Shown here: positions 52,493 to 61,302 of the stretch, in pieces
Numbering within the stretch: the first letter of the stretch is position 1
How the letters are laid out: every line of letters begins with the position of its first letter
Origin: Virgibacillus ndiopensis
GTDB taxonomy: Bacteria > Bacillota > Bacilli > Bacillales > Amphibacillaceae
Direction of reading: 5' to 3'
Assembly (NCBI RefSeq): GCF_900187325.1
Contig: NZ_FZMZ01000004.1
Location: 124,001-188,000 of the forward strand
Length of the DNA stretch: 64,000 bases
The notes under the pieces: generated by a model
What the model was told of the DNA's origin: nothing
Seen by the model: the letters and a program-made list of their open reading frames with translations, nothing else
Database searches by the model: none
Position numbers and translations under genes: made by a program

Positions 52493-53494
52493 TTAATACT
52501 CTTTCAAACCTATATTTTCAAGTACTTTCCCGGTACTTTCATATTCTTCATTAAGTCTAGGAACAATCTCATCTGGCTCTATATCAATTGGAGCTAGACT
52601 ATTCTTTTTCAGAAACTCTTTATATTCAGTACTATTTACAGCTGTCGTAAATATGTCGCGTAACTTCTCTACTACATCGTCGGGAGTATCCTTAGGGACC
52701 ACAAGAGCTTTCCAAACACTCATATTAAGATCAAATCCTTTTTCTTTAAACGTTGGAACATCTTCAAGGAGCTCAAAACGTTCAGGTGAGAAAACTCCCA
52801 ACAGTCTTATATCTCCTGACTCTACATGAGGAATCAATTCAGCAGGGTGAGCAGCCACTGTATCAACATGACCACCAAGAAGAGCAGTCACAGCCGGACC
52901 ACCACCTTCAAATGGCACACTTTCAGCATTAATTCCTGCCTCAGAGAAAAAAGCTTCCTGTGTGACGTGTGGAAATCCTCCTGCCCCTGAATGCGCAAAT
53001 TTAATAATTCTATTAGAATTTTTCTCCGCAATTAAATCATCTAATGTATCCCAATCGGAATCTGCATTAACCGCTAATACAACTGGCTCATAAGTAAGTC
53101 CAACAATACCTTTAAAATCATCGTTTTCATACTGAACCTCGCGCATATGAGGTTGTGCTACCATTGCACCTGATGCAATAAATGTAATTTCATAACCAGT
53201 TGAAGCAGCATTTGCTCCTTCCATTATGCCAATTGTACCGCCTGCTCCCTCTCTATTCGTAATATTGACAGATTCGCCTATTTCAGGACCTACTATTTCA
53301 GCCAAGGCTCTGAGGGTTAAATCACTACTTCCGCCAGGAGCCCATGGTAATGTAATTTGAAGAGGCTGAGTAGGAAAGTCAGCTTGACCTTCTGTTTTTT
53401 TGGATGAGCAACCTGTTAGCAGTAAACTGAATGCTAGACATAGTACTAATACATACATCAATTTTTTCATGGAAAAACGTTTACTTCTATTCAT
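52493..53494 (-). CDS. tctC: TTT transporter substrate-binding lipoprotein (TctC family)
   Basis: A 333-residue TctC protein. The signal peptide ends LTGC (lipobox). The binding loop reads LQITLPWAPGGSSDLTLRALAEIV; NREGAGGTIGIMEGANA and HSGAGGFPHVTQEAFF are typical pocket loops. It follows dgoD by 136 bases and may have its own promoter, though no clear site was found in the gap. Confidence 0.93.
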   Translation of the reverse strand: MNRSKRFSMKKLMYVLVLCLAFSLLLTGCSSKKTEGQADFPTQPLQITLPWAPGGSSDLTLRALAEIVGPEIGESVNITNREGAGGTIGIMEGANAASTGYEITFIASGAMVAQPHMREVQYENDDFKGIVGLTYEPVVLAVNADSDWDTLDDLIAEKNSNRIIKFAHSGAGGFPHVTQEAFFSEAGINAESVPFEGGGPAVTALLGGHVDTVAAHPAELIPHVESGDIRLLGVFSPERFELLEDVPTFKEKGFDLNMSVWKALVVPKDTPDDVVEKLRDIFTTAVNSTEYKEFLKKNSLAPIDIEPDEIVPRLNEEYESTGKVLENIGLKEY

Positions 53495-53630
53495 TCCAAA
53501 ACACCCCTTACTAAAAAAATTTATCGTCAGTTAAGCACTTTCAACATTGCAATTTATGATTCGTAAACTATAAACCTACCCAATCACAATTACTACCTAT
53601 TAAAATGATACTTGCATAATTATCCGAAGT

Positions 53631-54779
53631 TTATCTTTCTGCAAAGCTGCCATCTTCAAGACGATGTATTGGCGGTTTCCAATTATGTCCTTCTTCTGCT
53701 GCAGAGCGCACTTTATCCTCATCAATTTCAATTCCAAGACCTGGACCTTTTGGAATATCTACGTAACCATCTGTGTATTTGAAAACAGACGGATCTTTAA
53801 GATAATCCATTAAATCACTACCTTGATTGTAATGAATTCCTAGACTCTGCTCCTGAATAAACACATTTGGTGTGCAAGCATCAAGTTGTAAAGAAGCTGC
53901 CAAACAAATTGGTCCCAACGGGCAGTGTGGAGCAACTGCAACGTCATATGCTTCAGCCATAGCAGCAATTTTTCGCGCTTCTAAGATACCACCCGTGTGT
54001 GATAAATCAGGTTGAATAATATCTATAAATCCATCTGATAAAGGCTTTTTAAAATCCCAACGTGTGTATAATCGTTCCCCTGTTGCAATAGGAACAGTCG
54101 TGTGGTTTACAATATCTCTTAATGCTTCATTATTCTCAGGTAAAACAGGTTCCTCGATAAACATAGGTTTAAATGGTTCCAATTCCTTCACTAAAGTCTT
54201 GGCCATACCTTTATGAACACGCCCGTGAAAGTCCAAACCAATTTCAAGATCATAACCAACCGCTTCTCTAATATCTGAAATCCGTCCAACAGCTTGATCA
54301 ACCTTTACATGTGAATCAATATAATGCATCACATCTGTTGCATTCATTTTAATTGCTTTAAATCCCTCTTCAATTTTTTGTTTAGCTGCTTCGACTACAT
54401 CTTTAGGTCGTTCACCTCCTATCCAACTATACACCTGTACTTTTTCCCTACATGCACCTCCTAGCAGTTCATACACTGGGGCATTAAAAAATTTGCCTTT
54501 AATATCCCACAACGCTTGTTCAATCCCAGAAATAGCACTCGTTAATACAGGACCACCACGATAAAAACCACCTCGATACAACAATTGAAAGTGATCTTCT
54601 ATTCTCATTGGATCTTTACCAATTAAGTACGTACTCAACTCCTCAACTGCTGCTTTAACTGTATCCTGACGAGCTTCAACAATTGGTTCCCCCCATCCCG
54701 ATATCCCTTCATCAGTTTCTATTTTTAAAAATAGCCAACGTGGTTTTACTTTAAATAACTCAAGTTTTCGAATTTTCAC
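53631..54779 (-). CDS. dgoD: D-galactonate dehydratase
   Basis: A 382-residue enolase-superfamily enzyme that agrees closely with E. coli DgoD along its whole length: FLKIETDEGISGWGEPIVE, YRGGFYRGGPVLTSAISGIEQALWDIKGK, the catalytic His in GLDFHGRVH, metal ligands in FIEEPVLPE and IATGERLYTRWDF, and the catalytic His in VAPHCPLGPICLAASL, and EQSLGIHYNQGSDLMDY. It converts D-galactonate to 2-keto-3-deoxygalactonate. Start GTG at 54779 follows AGGAGGGG. dgoK and dgoA are not adjacent, so downstream steps must be encoded elsewhere or by another route in the window. Confidence 0.9.
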   Translation of the reverse strand: MKIRKLELFKVKPRWLFLKIETDEGISGWGEPIVEARQDTVKAAVEELSTYLIGKDPMRIEDHFQLLYRGGFYRGGPVLTSAISGIEQALWDIKGKFFNAPVYELLGGACREKVQVYSWIGGERPKDVVEAAKQKIEEGFKAIKMNATDVMHYIDSHVKVDQAVGRISDIREAVGYDLEIGLDFHGRVHKGMAKTLVKELEPFKPMFIEEPVLPENNEALRDIVNHTTVPIATGERLYTRWDFKKPLSDGFIDIIQPDLSHTGGILEARKIAAMAEAYDVAVAPHCPLGPICLAASLQLDACTPNVFIQEQSLGIHYNQGSDLMDYLKDPSVFKYTDGYVDIPKGPGLGIEIDEDKVRSAAEEGHNWKPPIHRLEDGSFAER

Positions 54780-54936
54780 TATATCCCCTCCTAATAATTA
54801 TTTAATAACTTTATAGTGGACAATAATCTTTTTACTCCTATACTTATATCAAGTGTGACTAGGAAATGGTCATAGATGACGATAGTAATATTCAAACTAA
54901 TGCAAATACTACTCACATTTTGGAAAATTATTGCGC

Positions 54937-56427
54937 CTAGTAATTTGATTCTTTTATATGTTTCCTTATGGAAAATAGTACAGTACCTACGATTAATAAA
55001 AGGATTACGACTGAAATAGGTCTAGTAAAAAAAGGAATTAAACTTCCCTCACTAACCAATAAAGAATGTCTTAGGTTCTTTTCCAACATTGTACCTAATA
55101 GGAGAGTTATAACTAATGGAAGAATAGGATAAGAATTTTTTTTAAAAATGTATCCTAATATTCCAAAAATTATAGTTATCCATACATTTGAAATATCGTT
55201 ACTGATACTGAAACTCCCTATAAGACTCATTACTATTACTATTGGAAGAATGTAATCTTTTGAAACTGAAAGTATACGAGAAAAGAAGGGAATCCCCACT
55301 GTAATCATTAGAAAAAACATAGCTATCACGGCGATAAAAAAACTTACAAACAATCCTAATATTAGTAATGGCTGTTCAGAAAAAAGTAACGGCCCTGGTT
55401 GAAGCCCCTGTATTTGCAGACCACCAATTAACATTGCCGTAATAGCATCTCCTGGTATCCCTAAAGTGAGTAGAGGAATGAGTGCGCCACCTACAACTGC
55501 ATTATTTGCTGTCTCAGAGGCGATAATTCCCTGTATATTTCCTTTTCCAAATGTATCAGGTTGTTTACTTCTTTTTTTCGTTTGATCATATGCAACAAAA
55601 TTGGCTAGAGAACTACCGATCCCCGGTAAAATTCCTATACCTGTTCCTATAAGACCAGATCTAATAAAGTTTGCAATTGAATGTTTAAATTCATTGAACG
55701 ATAAGATGCCTCCTCCTCCCTTTACAGGAGGTGGTATTACTGTTTTTTCATGAATTTCCTCTAGCTCCTCAAATAGTTTGGAAACAACTAACAATCCAAT
55801 CATGGCTGCTATAGGTGAAACTCCTGAAACTAAGAATTCTAACCCAAAAGTATTACGATCACTACCAGTAGTTGGGTCGATACCTATTGTTAGAATACTC
55901 AATCCCAAGACACTCATTAATACACCTTTTATTACACTCTCACCAGACAAACTTACCACTGTAATAATTGTAAATAATATTATTAGGGTGTATTCAAAGG
56001 ATGTAAAAGACAATGAAATCTTGGCTAATTGGGGCGCAATCGTTATCAATACAAGAAAACCAAACAATGATCCAACCATATTCCCAATAATCGCTATCCC
56101 GAGAGCTTTCCTTCCTTGCCCGTTCTTTGCCAAAGGAAATCCATCCCACACTGTTGTAAAAGAGGAAGGTGTACCAGGCATTCCTAGTAGCACAGCGGAG
56201 ACACATCCTCCAGATATACCGCCAACATAAGCTCCTAAAAGCATTGATATTCCAGTTAAAGTGTCCATTCCATAAGTTAACGGAATCAATATAACTACCG
56301 CTAGAACAGCTGTTAAACCCGGAATAGCTCCAAAAAAGATACCCAAAACAACTCCTAAGATTATAAATAAAACAGTTTCACTAAAAAAGACGGATTGGAC
56401 TACTTGAATAATTAATGAAAAATCCAT
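54937..56427 (-). CDS. tctA: TTT transporter large membrane subunit (TctA family)
   Basis: A 496-residue TctA protein with about 12 helices. Seen are GIFFGAIPGLTAVLAVVILIPLTYGMD, GMPGTPSSFTTVWDGFPLAKNGQGRKALG, GTGIGILPGIGSSLANFVAYDQTK and ANNAVVGGALIPLLTLGIPGDAITAMLIGGL. GGGGGT lies before the ATG. It ends a C-B-A cluster linked to genes for a MR-type dehydratase, DapA-type lyase and ALDH. Confidence 0.94.
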   Translation of the reverse strand: MDFSLIIQVVQSVFFSETVLFIILGVVLGIFFGAIPGLTAVLAVVILIPLTYGMDTLTGISMLLGAYVGGISGGCVSAVLLGMPGTPSSFTTVWDGFPLAKNGQGRKALGIAIIGNMVGSLFGFLVLITIAPQLAKISLSFTSFEYTLIILFTIITVVSLSGESVIKGVLMSVLGLSILTIGIDPTTGSDRNTFGLEFLVSGVSPIAAMIGLLVVSKLFEELEEIHEKTVIPPPVKGGGGILSFNEFKHSIANFIRSGLIGTGIGILPGIGSSLANFVAYDQTKKRSKQPDTFGKGNIQGIIASETANNAVVGGALIPLLTLGIPGDAITAMLIGGLQIQGLQPGPLLFSEQPLLILGLFVSFFIAVIAMFFLMITVGIPFFSRILSVSKDYILPIVIVMSLIGSFSISNDISNVWITIIFGILGYIFKKNSYPILPLVITLLLGTMLEKNLRHSLLVSEGSLIPFFTRPISVVILLLIVGTVLFSIRKHIKESNY

Positions 56428-56478
56428 AAAGTTACCCCCAATTCAAATTATTTAATATTTATATTAGGTCCTACAATA

Positions 56479-56967
56479 TTAAATAAGCCATGTATTAGGT
56501 AGGTAAATATTTATAAGGTCAAACAAAAAGTACAAAACGATTGCCAATGCTATACTAAAGGTGATTGAAGAAGTAATTTTTTTCTTATTCCAATTATTCA
56601 TGATCATTCCCATAATAAACACGATAATTATTGAAGTTGTATAAAATCCAACGTATGAGAAACCAATTACAAAAAAGAATATAGCTATAGTTGTTTGAGT
56701 TATTTTCTTCTTAGCTTCAGCTCCCATTTTTTCTTTCACAATAATTGTTGATTTTTTAATATTTATCATTTGACTTATAGAAACAAGGATTAAAATAATA
56801 GATAAGCCAATTGAATATTCTTTACTTCCAATAACCTGACCATTAGAACCAAATATATTTGGTGAATAAACTGAACCAATAATCAGCAGTATCGAAAATA
56901 AAATTAATAACAATGGAAACAAAAATGGTAGAAAATCATTTTTCTTTATAATAGATACCAACTCCAC
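56479..56967 (-). CDS. tctB: TTT transporter small membrane subunit (TctB family)
   Basis: A 162-residue TctB protein with four helices (FLPFLFPLLLILFSILLIIG; SIGLSIILILVSISQMINI; TTIAIFFFVIGFSYVGFYTTSIIIVFIMG; SITFSIALAIVLYFLFDLINIYLP). The start is uncertain: GTG at 56967 has no ribosome site, and GTGGAG starting there would better serve a downstream codon (a TTG at codon 3 or a rare ATT). It lies between tctC and tctA. Confidence 0.82.
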   Translation of the reverse strand: MELVSIIKKNDFLPFLFPLLLILFSILLIIGSVYSPNIFGSNGQVIGSKEYSIGLSIILILVSISQMINIKKSTIIVKEKMGAEAKKKITQTTIAIFFFVIGFSYVGFYTTSIIIVFIMGMIMNNWNKKKITSSITFSIALAIVLYFLFDLINIYLPNTWLI

Positions 56968-57070
56968 ATTTCAATAATTCTTAATCTAATTTTATGGTCA
57001 CTCAACTTTCGATCTATTATTAGATACACCATTAATTGAGCGATGATTAATTTATTACACCTAAAGTGAA

Positions 57071-58072
57071 TTATTTTTTCATCTGTTCTTCAACAATTTC
57101 TCCAATTTTATTGAACATTTCTTGATCCTGGTCTAGGATTTCTTCCCATTCATCACCTGGAATAAATTTATGTGTTAAAATCCTTGATTCTGTAAACTCT
57201 TTATACTCTTCCGTTTCAAAGGCACGTTTAATAACATCCTCCCAAATTTCAACAATTTCATCCGGAGTATCAGGGGGCGCAAAAAATCCTGTTCTCAGAA
57301 TACCTTCACCTTCCACACCGAAATCTTTAAATGTAGGTGTATTAGGAAATTCCGGTAATGGTTCTTGAGTCGAAACTACCAAGGGGATGACATCTCCTGA
57401 TTTCGAATACTTTAATGCAGCAGAAGCCCCCTGAGCAGCTATATCAACTTGCCCACCTAAAATTGCTGTTGCTAATTCCCCACCTCCTCCTTGAAACGGA
57501 ACTGTTTTATAATATTGTGAAGTATTTGTTTCATTCAGTAGATACTCCAAAACCATATGCCCAGTACCACCAACTCCAGGTATTCCCAACGTCACTGATC
57601 CTGGATTTTCCTTTGCTACCTGTTGGTATTCTGCAAAGGAACCCATTCCATTCTTCTTTCCTGTATACACATATGCCATTTCTGAAACTTGACCTATTGC
57701 CTCATAGTCTCTATACGACATTGGTAATTGACCTACAGCCTCCATCGTATTAAATGCAGTGTGATGAAGTAATAACGTATGTCCATCCGGTTTTGCCTTT
57801 AATACCTCGTTAAGACCTGTGCGCGTATTCCCTCCAACCATGTTTACTACTGAAATATTCGCTCCTGGAAGTAGATTTTCTTCCTGTATAATTTTGGCAA
57901 AAATTCTTGCTGTAACATCGCTATTACCACCCGTTGCATAAGGCACTACAATTTGAATATCCTTCTGAGGAAAGTCAATATTTTGACCTGCAGTTTTTTC
58001 CTGCTTATTACAACCAACTGCTAGCATGAATATAGAAAAAGTTAAAAAAACAAGATACATTCTTTTTTTCAT
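57071..58072 (-). CDS. tctC: TTT transporter substrate-binding lipoprotein (TctC family)
   Basis: A 333-residue TctC protein with lipobox AVGC after the signal peptide. The binding loop is IQIVVPYATGGNSDVTARIFAKII and pocket loops include GIPGVGGTGHMVLEYLL and VPFQGGGGELATAILGGQVD. It follows the 2-hydroxyacid dehydrogenase gene by 29 bases and belongs to the operon that starts beyond the window's right end. Confidence 0.93.
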   Translation of the reverse strand: MKKRMYLVFLTFSIFMLAVGCNKQEKTAGQNIDFPQKDIQIVVPYATGGNSDVTARIFAKIIQEENLLPGANISVVNMVGGNTRTGLNEVLKAKPDGHTLLLHHTAFNTMEAVGQLPMSYRDYEAIGQVSEMAYVYTGKKNGMGSFAEYQQVAKENPGSVTLGIPGVGGTGHMVLEYLLNETNTSQYYKTVPFQGGGGELATAILGGQVDIAAQGASAALKYSKSGDVIPLVVSTQEPLPEFPNTPTFKDFGVEGEGILRTGFFAPPDTPDEIVEIWEDVIKRAFETEEYKEFTESRILTHKFIPGDEWEEILDQDQEMFNKIGEIVEEQMKK

Positions 58073-58101
58073 TTTTTATCCTCCCTAACTTATTAAACCA
58101 A

Positions 58102-59055
58102 TCAATTTACAGAATATAATGGTTTTTCACCATTAAGGACCTTTATTATATTTTGTGAAGAAGCCATACCCATATTGTAATTCGATTCATAAGAATGACC
58201 ACCTATATGCGGTGTGACAATTACGTTATCTAATGTTAATATTGGATTGTTACTAGGTGGTTCTTTTTGCAATGTATCCAATGCAGCACCTGCTATTTTT
58301 CTTTCTTTTAATGCGTTATATAAAGCCAACTCATCAATAATATCTCCCCTTGCGGTATTAATTAAGAATGCATCCTTTTTCATGGAATGAATCTTATCTT
58401 TATCCAACATCCCTTTTGTTGAAAGAAGGGAAGGCAGGTGAAGTGTTACGAAATCTGATGTACTTAATAATGTTTGCAAGTCCACCATTTTAATTTTATA
58501 ACTTTGGATGAATTCTTTGTCAGGGTGAGGGTCAAAAGCTAAAATTTCCATGTTAAATCCTTGCGCTCTAACAGCTACTTCTTTTCCAATTCGTCCTAAT
58601 CCAATAATTCCGAGTGTTTTTCTAGACAGTTCATGTCCAATAACAACTTTCCATTCACCTCGTTGAACGACATTAACAGCCTGAAAGATTTGGCGTGAAA
58701 TGCTAAGCATTAAAGTAAATACCATATCAGCAACAGCATCTTTATTACTACCAGGTGTATTTGTTACAACGATCCCTTTTTTTGTCGCTGCTTCTACATC
58801 AATTCGGTCTGTACCAACTCCATACTTAGAGATAACTTTAAGTTTATTTGCTTTCTCGATAACCTTTTTAGAAAAATAATCATCACCAACAATTGCTGCA
58901 TCAACACCTTCAATTAATTCAATTAGTTGATCTTGATTTAATGTTGATCCTTGATAAGGATTATCAACTACTTCACAACCATTCTTTTTTATTAGATTTA
59001 GCGGTTCGTCATTTTGCTTTCCAAACATACGTGATGAAATTAAGACCTTATACAT
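58102..59055 (-). CDS. D-isomer-specific 2-hydroxyacid dehydrogenase (SerA-like)
   Basis: A 317-residue dehydrogenase. NAD-binding LGIIGLGRIGKEVAVRAQGFN, catalytic Arg in LINTARGDIIDE, Asp/Glu in IAGAALDTLQKEPP and His in VIVTPHIGGHS are all present. No ACT domain. A GAAGAGG site precedes the ATG. It is followed by tctC, and preceded by an enolase-superfamily dehydratase. Its partial paralogue at 63572 is in the same operon, so the two may act on different hydroxy acids or different stereoisomers. Confidence 0.9.
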   Translation of the reverse strand: MYKVLISSRMFGKQNDEPLNLIKKNGCEVVDNPYQGSTLNQDQLIELIEGVDAAIVGDDYFSKKVIEKANKLKVISKYGVGTDRIDVEAATKKGIVVTNTPGSNKDAVADMVFTLMLSISRQIFQAVNVVQRGEWKVVIGHELSRKTLGIIGLGRIGKEVAVRAQGFNMEILAFDPHPDKEFIQSYKIKMVDLQTLLSTSDFVTLHLPSLLSTKGMLDKDKIHSMKKDAFLINTARGDIIDELALYNALKERKIAGAALDTLQKEPPSNNPILTLDNVIVTPHIGGHSYESNYNMGMASSQNIIKVLNGEKPLYSVN

Positions 59056-59119
59056 TTTTTACCTCTTCCCATAAAATAGACTCTTAGAATTAATGCGGAT
59101 ACATACATACTTTAATCCG

Positions 59120-60295
59120 CTACTCGAACAATCTCTCTCCTGATTTCAAATGTGCTCTAGCGACATCTTCGTCAAGTTCCAAACCGAGTCCTGGTTCATC
59201 AGAAAGGGTAATGTAACCACGATCAATAACAGGTGCATTACTTTTTACTAAAGAACCGAACCAAGTTATATCGTCTGCGTGAAATTCCAGTACTAAGAAG
59301 TTAGGAACCACTGAACAAAGATGAGCTGCAGCTACTGTCGCAATCGGACCACCAACATTATGAGGAGCGAACGGCACATAATACGACTCAGCTAGTTCCG
59401 CAATTCGTTTCATTTCACTGATACCACCACTTCGTGGAAAATCGGGCTCAATAATGTCTACCGCTTGCTTCTCTAGTAAATCTCTGAACCCGTATCTCAT
59501 ATATAAATTTTCACCTGTACAAATTGGAGTACTGGTCGAATCTGTTACCTTTTTTATGACATCAATGTTTTCAGGACGCACCGGATCTTCTAGCCATAAC
59601 AAATCAAAGGGCTCCAATGCCTTTGCTACACGAATAGCATCAGACGTATTATAGTGCCAATGACAATCAATAGCGATATCAATGGTTCTCCCCACTTGTT
59701 TCCGAACAGCTGAAACAATATCCACAATTTTATCTACTTGAGCAGGATATAGAACGTGATTGATTGGGTCTCTTTCTTTTAAGATTGGAACATCGATATC
59801 AAACTTAATCGCATCATAACCTCGTTCAACTGCATCTTTAGCATGATTCGCGTAAGCCTCTGGACTGTACATTTCCTCTGGATTATTTTCATTAACTTTT
59901 GTACCATCTCCAGGTTTATAACTCGCACCGGCATGAAGGTCAGCTAAAACACGGATACTATCCCTTTGCTTACCACCTAAAAGCTGCCAAATAGGTAGCC
60001 CACTATATTTTCCAAGAATATCCCATAGAGCAATTTCGACTCCACTTATTGCACATATGAACGATCCTTGCCAAGCAGCCCCTGCGACGATACGATACAT
60101 TTTTTCCCATAGATAATTAATATTTTTTGGATCCTCCCCAATTAAATGAAGTTCGAGACGTTCAATCGCTTCTTTTACACCAAAACCCCAATGAGCCTCT
60201 CCTAACCCAATTACTCCTTCGTCAGTTACAACTTTAATAAGAAGCCATTCAAAATTTGCTTGAAGAAGAGCTGTATTAACTCCTGTAATCTTCAT
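59120..60295 (-). CDS. Enolase-superfamily acid-sugar dehydratase (galactonate dehydratase-like group)
   Basis: A 391-residue enzyme similar in plan to DgoD. The active site reads DAIKFDIDVP, IAIDCHWHYN (His), WLEDPVRPEN (metal Asp), CTGENLYMRYGF, IEPDFPRSGGISEMKRIAELA and the catalytic His in FAPHNVGGPIATVAA. There is an insertion with a PGDGTKVNENNPEEM loop not in DgoD. It probably dehydrates an aldonate or aldarate to a keto-deoxy acid for the DapA-family enzyme encoded just upstream (60323). Substrate is inference. Confidence 0.88.
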   Translation of the reverse strand: MKITGVNTALLQANFEWLLIKVVTDEGVIGLGEAHWGFGVKEAIERLELHLIGEDPKNINYLWEKMYRIVAGAAWQGSFICAISGVEIALWDILGKYSGLPIWQLLGGKQRDSIRVLADLHAGASYKPGDGTKVNENNPEEMYSPEAYANHAKDAVERGYDAIKFDIDVPILKERDPINHVLYPAQVDKIVDIVSAVRKQVGRTIDIAIDCHWHYNTSDAIRVAKALEPFDLLWLEDPVRPENIDVIKKVTDSTSTPICTGENLYMRYGFRDLLEKQAVDIIEPDFPRSGGISEMKRIAELAESYYVPFAPHNVGGPIATVAAAHLCSVVPNFLVLEFHADDITWFGSLVKSNAPVIDRGYITLSDEPGLGLELDEDVARAHLKSGERLFE

Positions 60296-60322
60296 TTGAG
60301 TTCATACCTTTCTAAAAATCTC

Positions 60323-61237
60323 TTATTTAGTCGCTTCAACTGGATTTAAGTAACCTAGTTCTACCATTCTAGATTTTAATTCTACTGTTTCCTGATCAGT
60401 CATCTGTCGTAAAGGAGGGCTAACTGTACCATTAATAATCCCCCGTAGCTCAAGTGCTTTTTTATGAGAACCAACTGGATAAGATTTTAGTAGCATTTTT
60501 TTAACTTCTGCACAAACAGCTTGCCATTTCCGTGCCTCATCCAAATCACCTTTCTTATATGCTTGATACAGGGCAACGTATGGTTCTGGTACAGCAACAG
60601 CCCCAGCAGAAACAGATCCGCTTCCGCCAACAGTTAAAGCTGGGAGAATTTGGGCATCATTTCCCATGAGAATAACCTGGTTTGATTCCGCCACTTGAGT
60701 CAAATCATAAAAATTATTAAAATCCATGCAACTATCTTTTATTCCAACAATGTGTGGGTATTTATCAGTTAGTTTATTAAATAAAGAAGTGCTAATTTTA
60801 TTTTTAGTATTGGAGGGTATGTTGTAAAGATAAATTGGACAATCTACTGCCTCAGCTACTTTCGAAAAAAATTGATCTAATGCATTATCATCCAAGCTAT
60901 AATAAAAAGGAGGAATAACGGCAATCCCGTCAGCACGAAGGTTAACAGCAAATCTTGCTAATTCCAAGACATCTTGTTGTCGATGTGCCCCTGCGTGAAA
61001 TACTATAGGAATGCGTCCATTCACTTCTTCTGTAATAAAACTCATAATCTGTTTACGAGTATCTAAGTCAAATAGAATTCCTTCCCCAGTTGATCCTAAC
61101 GGAAATAATCCATCAACACCTTTTTCTATTAAGAATTCGACAAGATTCTTTATTCCCTTTCGATCAACCTTCATTCCAGAAGGATCCAAAGGGGTAACAA
61201 AAGCTGGAATTATACCTTCTAAATATCGATGTTCCAT
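60323..61237 (-). CDS. DapA-family lyase/dehydratase (KDG aldolase or KdgD-type)
   Basis: A 304-residue class I aldolase-family protein. The G-S-T-G-E motif is LGSTGEGILFDL, the pyruvate-binding Tyr is in YLYNIPSNTKNKI and the Schiff-base Lys is in IVGIKDSCMDF. Beside a semialdehyde dehydrogenase and an acid-sugar dehydratase it matches the step that converts a 2-keto-3-deoxy (or 5-keto-4-deoxy) acid to 2-oxoglutarate semialdehyde, as 5-dehydro-4-deoxyglucarate dehydratase (KdgD) or L-2-keto-3-deoxyarabonate dehydratase do. An aldolase giving pyruvate is the alternative. Confidence 0.88.
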   Translation of the reverse strand: MEHRYLEGIIPAFVTPLDPSGMKVDRKGIKNLVEFLIEKGVDGLFPLGSTGEGILFDLDTRKQIMSFITEEVNGRIPIVFHAGAHRQQDVLELARFAVNLRADGIAVIPPFYYSLDDNALDQFFSKVAEAVDCPIYLYNIPSNTKNKISTSLFNKLTDKYPHIVGIKDSCMDFNNFYDLTQVAESNQVILMGNDAQILPALTVGGSGSVSAGAVAVPEPYVALYQAYKKGDLDEARKWQAVCAEVKKMLLKSYPVGSHKKALELRGIINGTVSPPLRQMTDQETVELKSRMVELGYLNPVEATK

Positions 61238-61302
61238 TTTCCCACACTCCTACGTAATGTTGTAAAAATCATATATGAAGTGATAAATCAATGACAGGCA
61301 TT

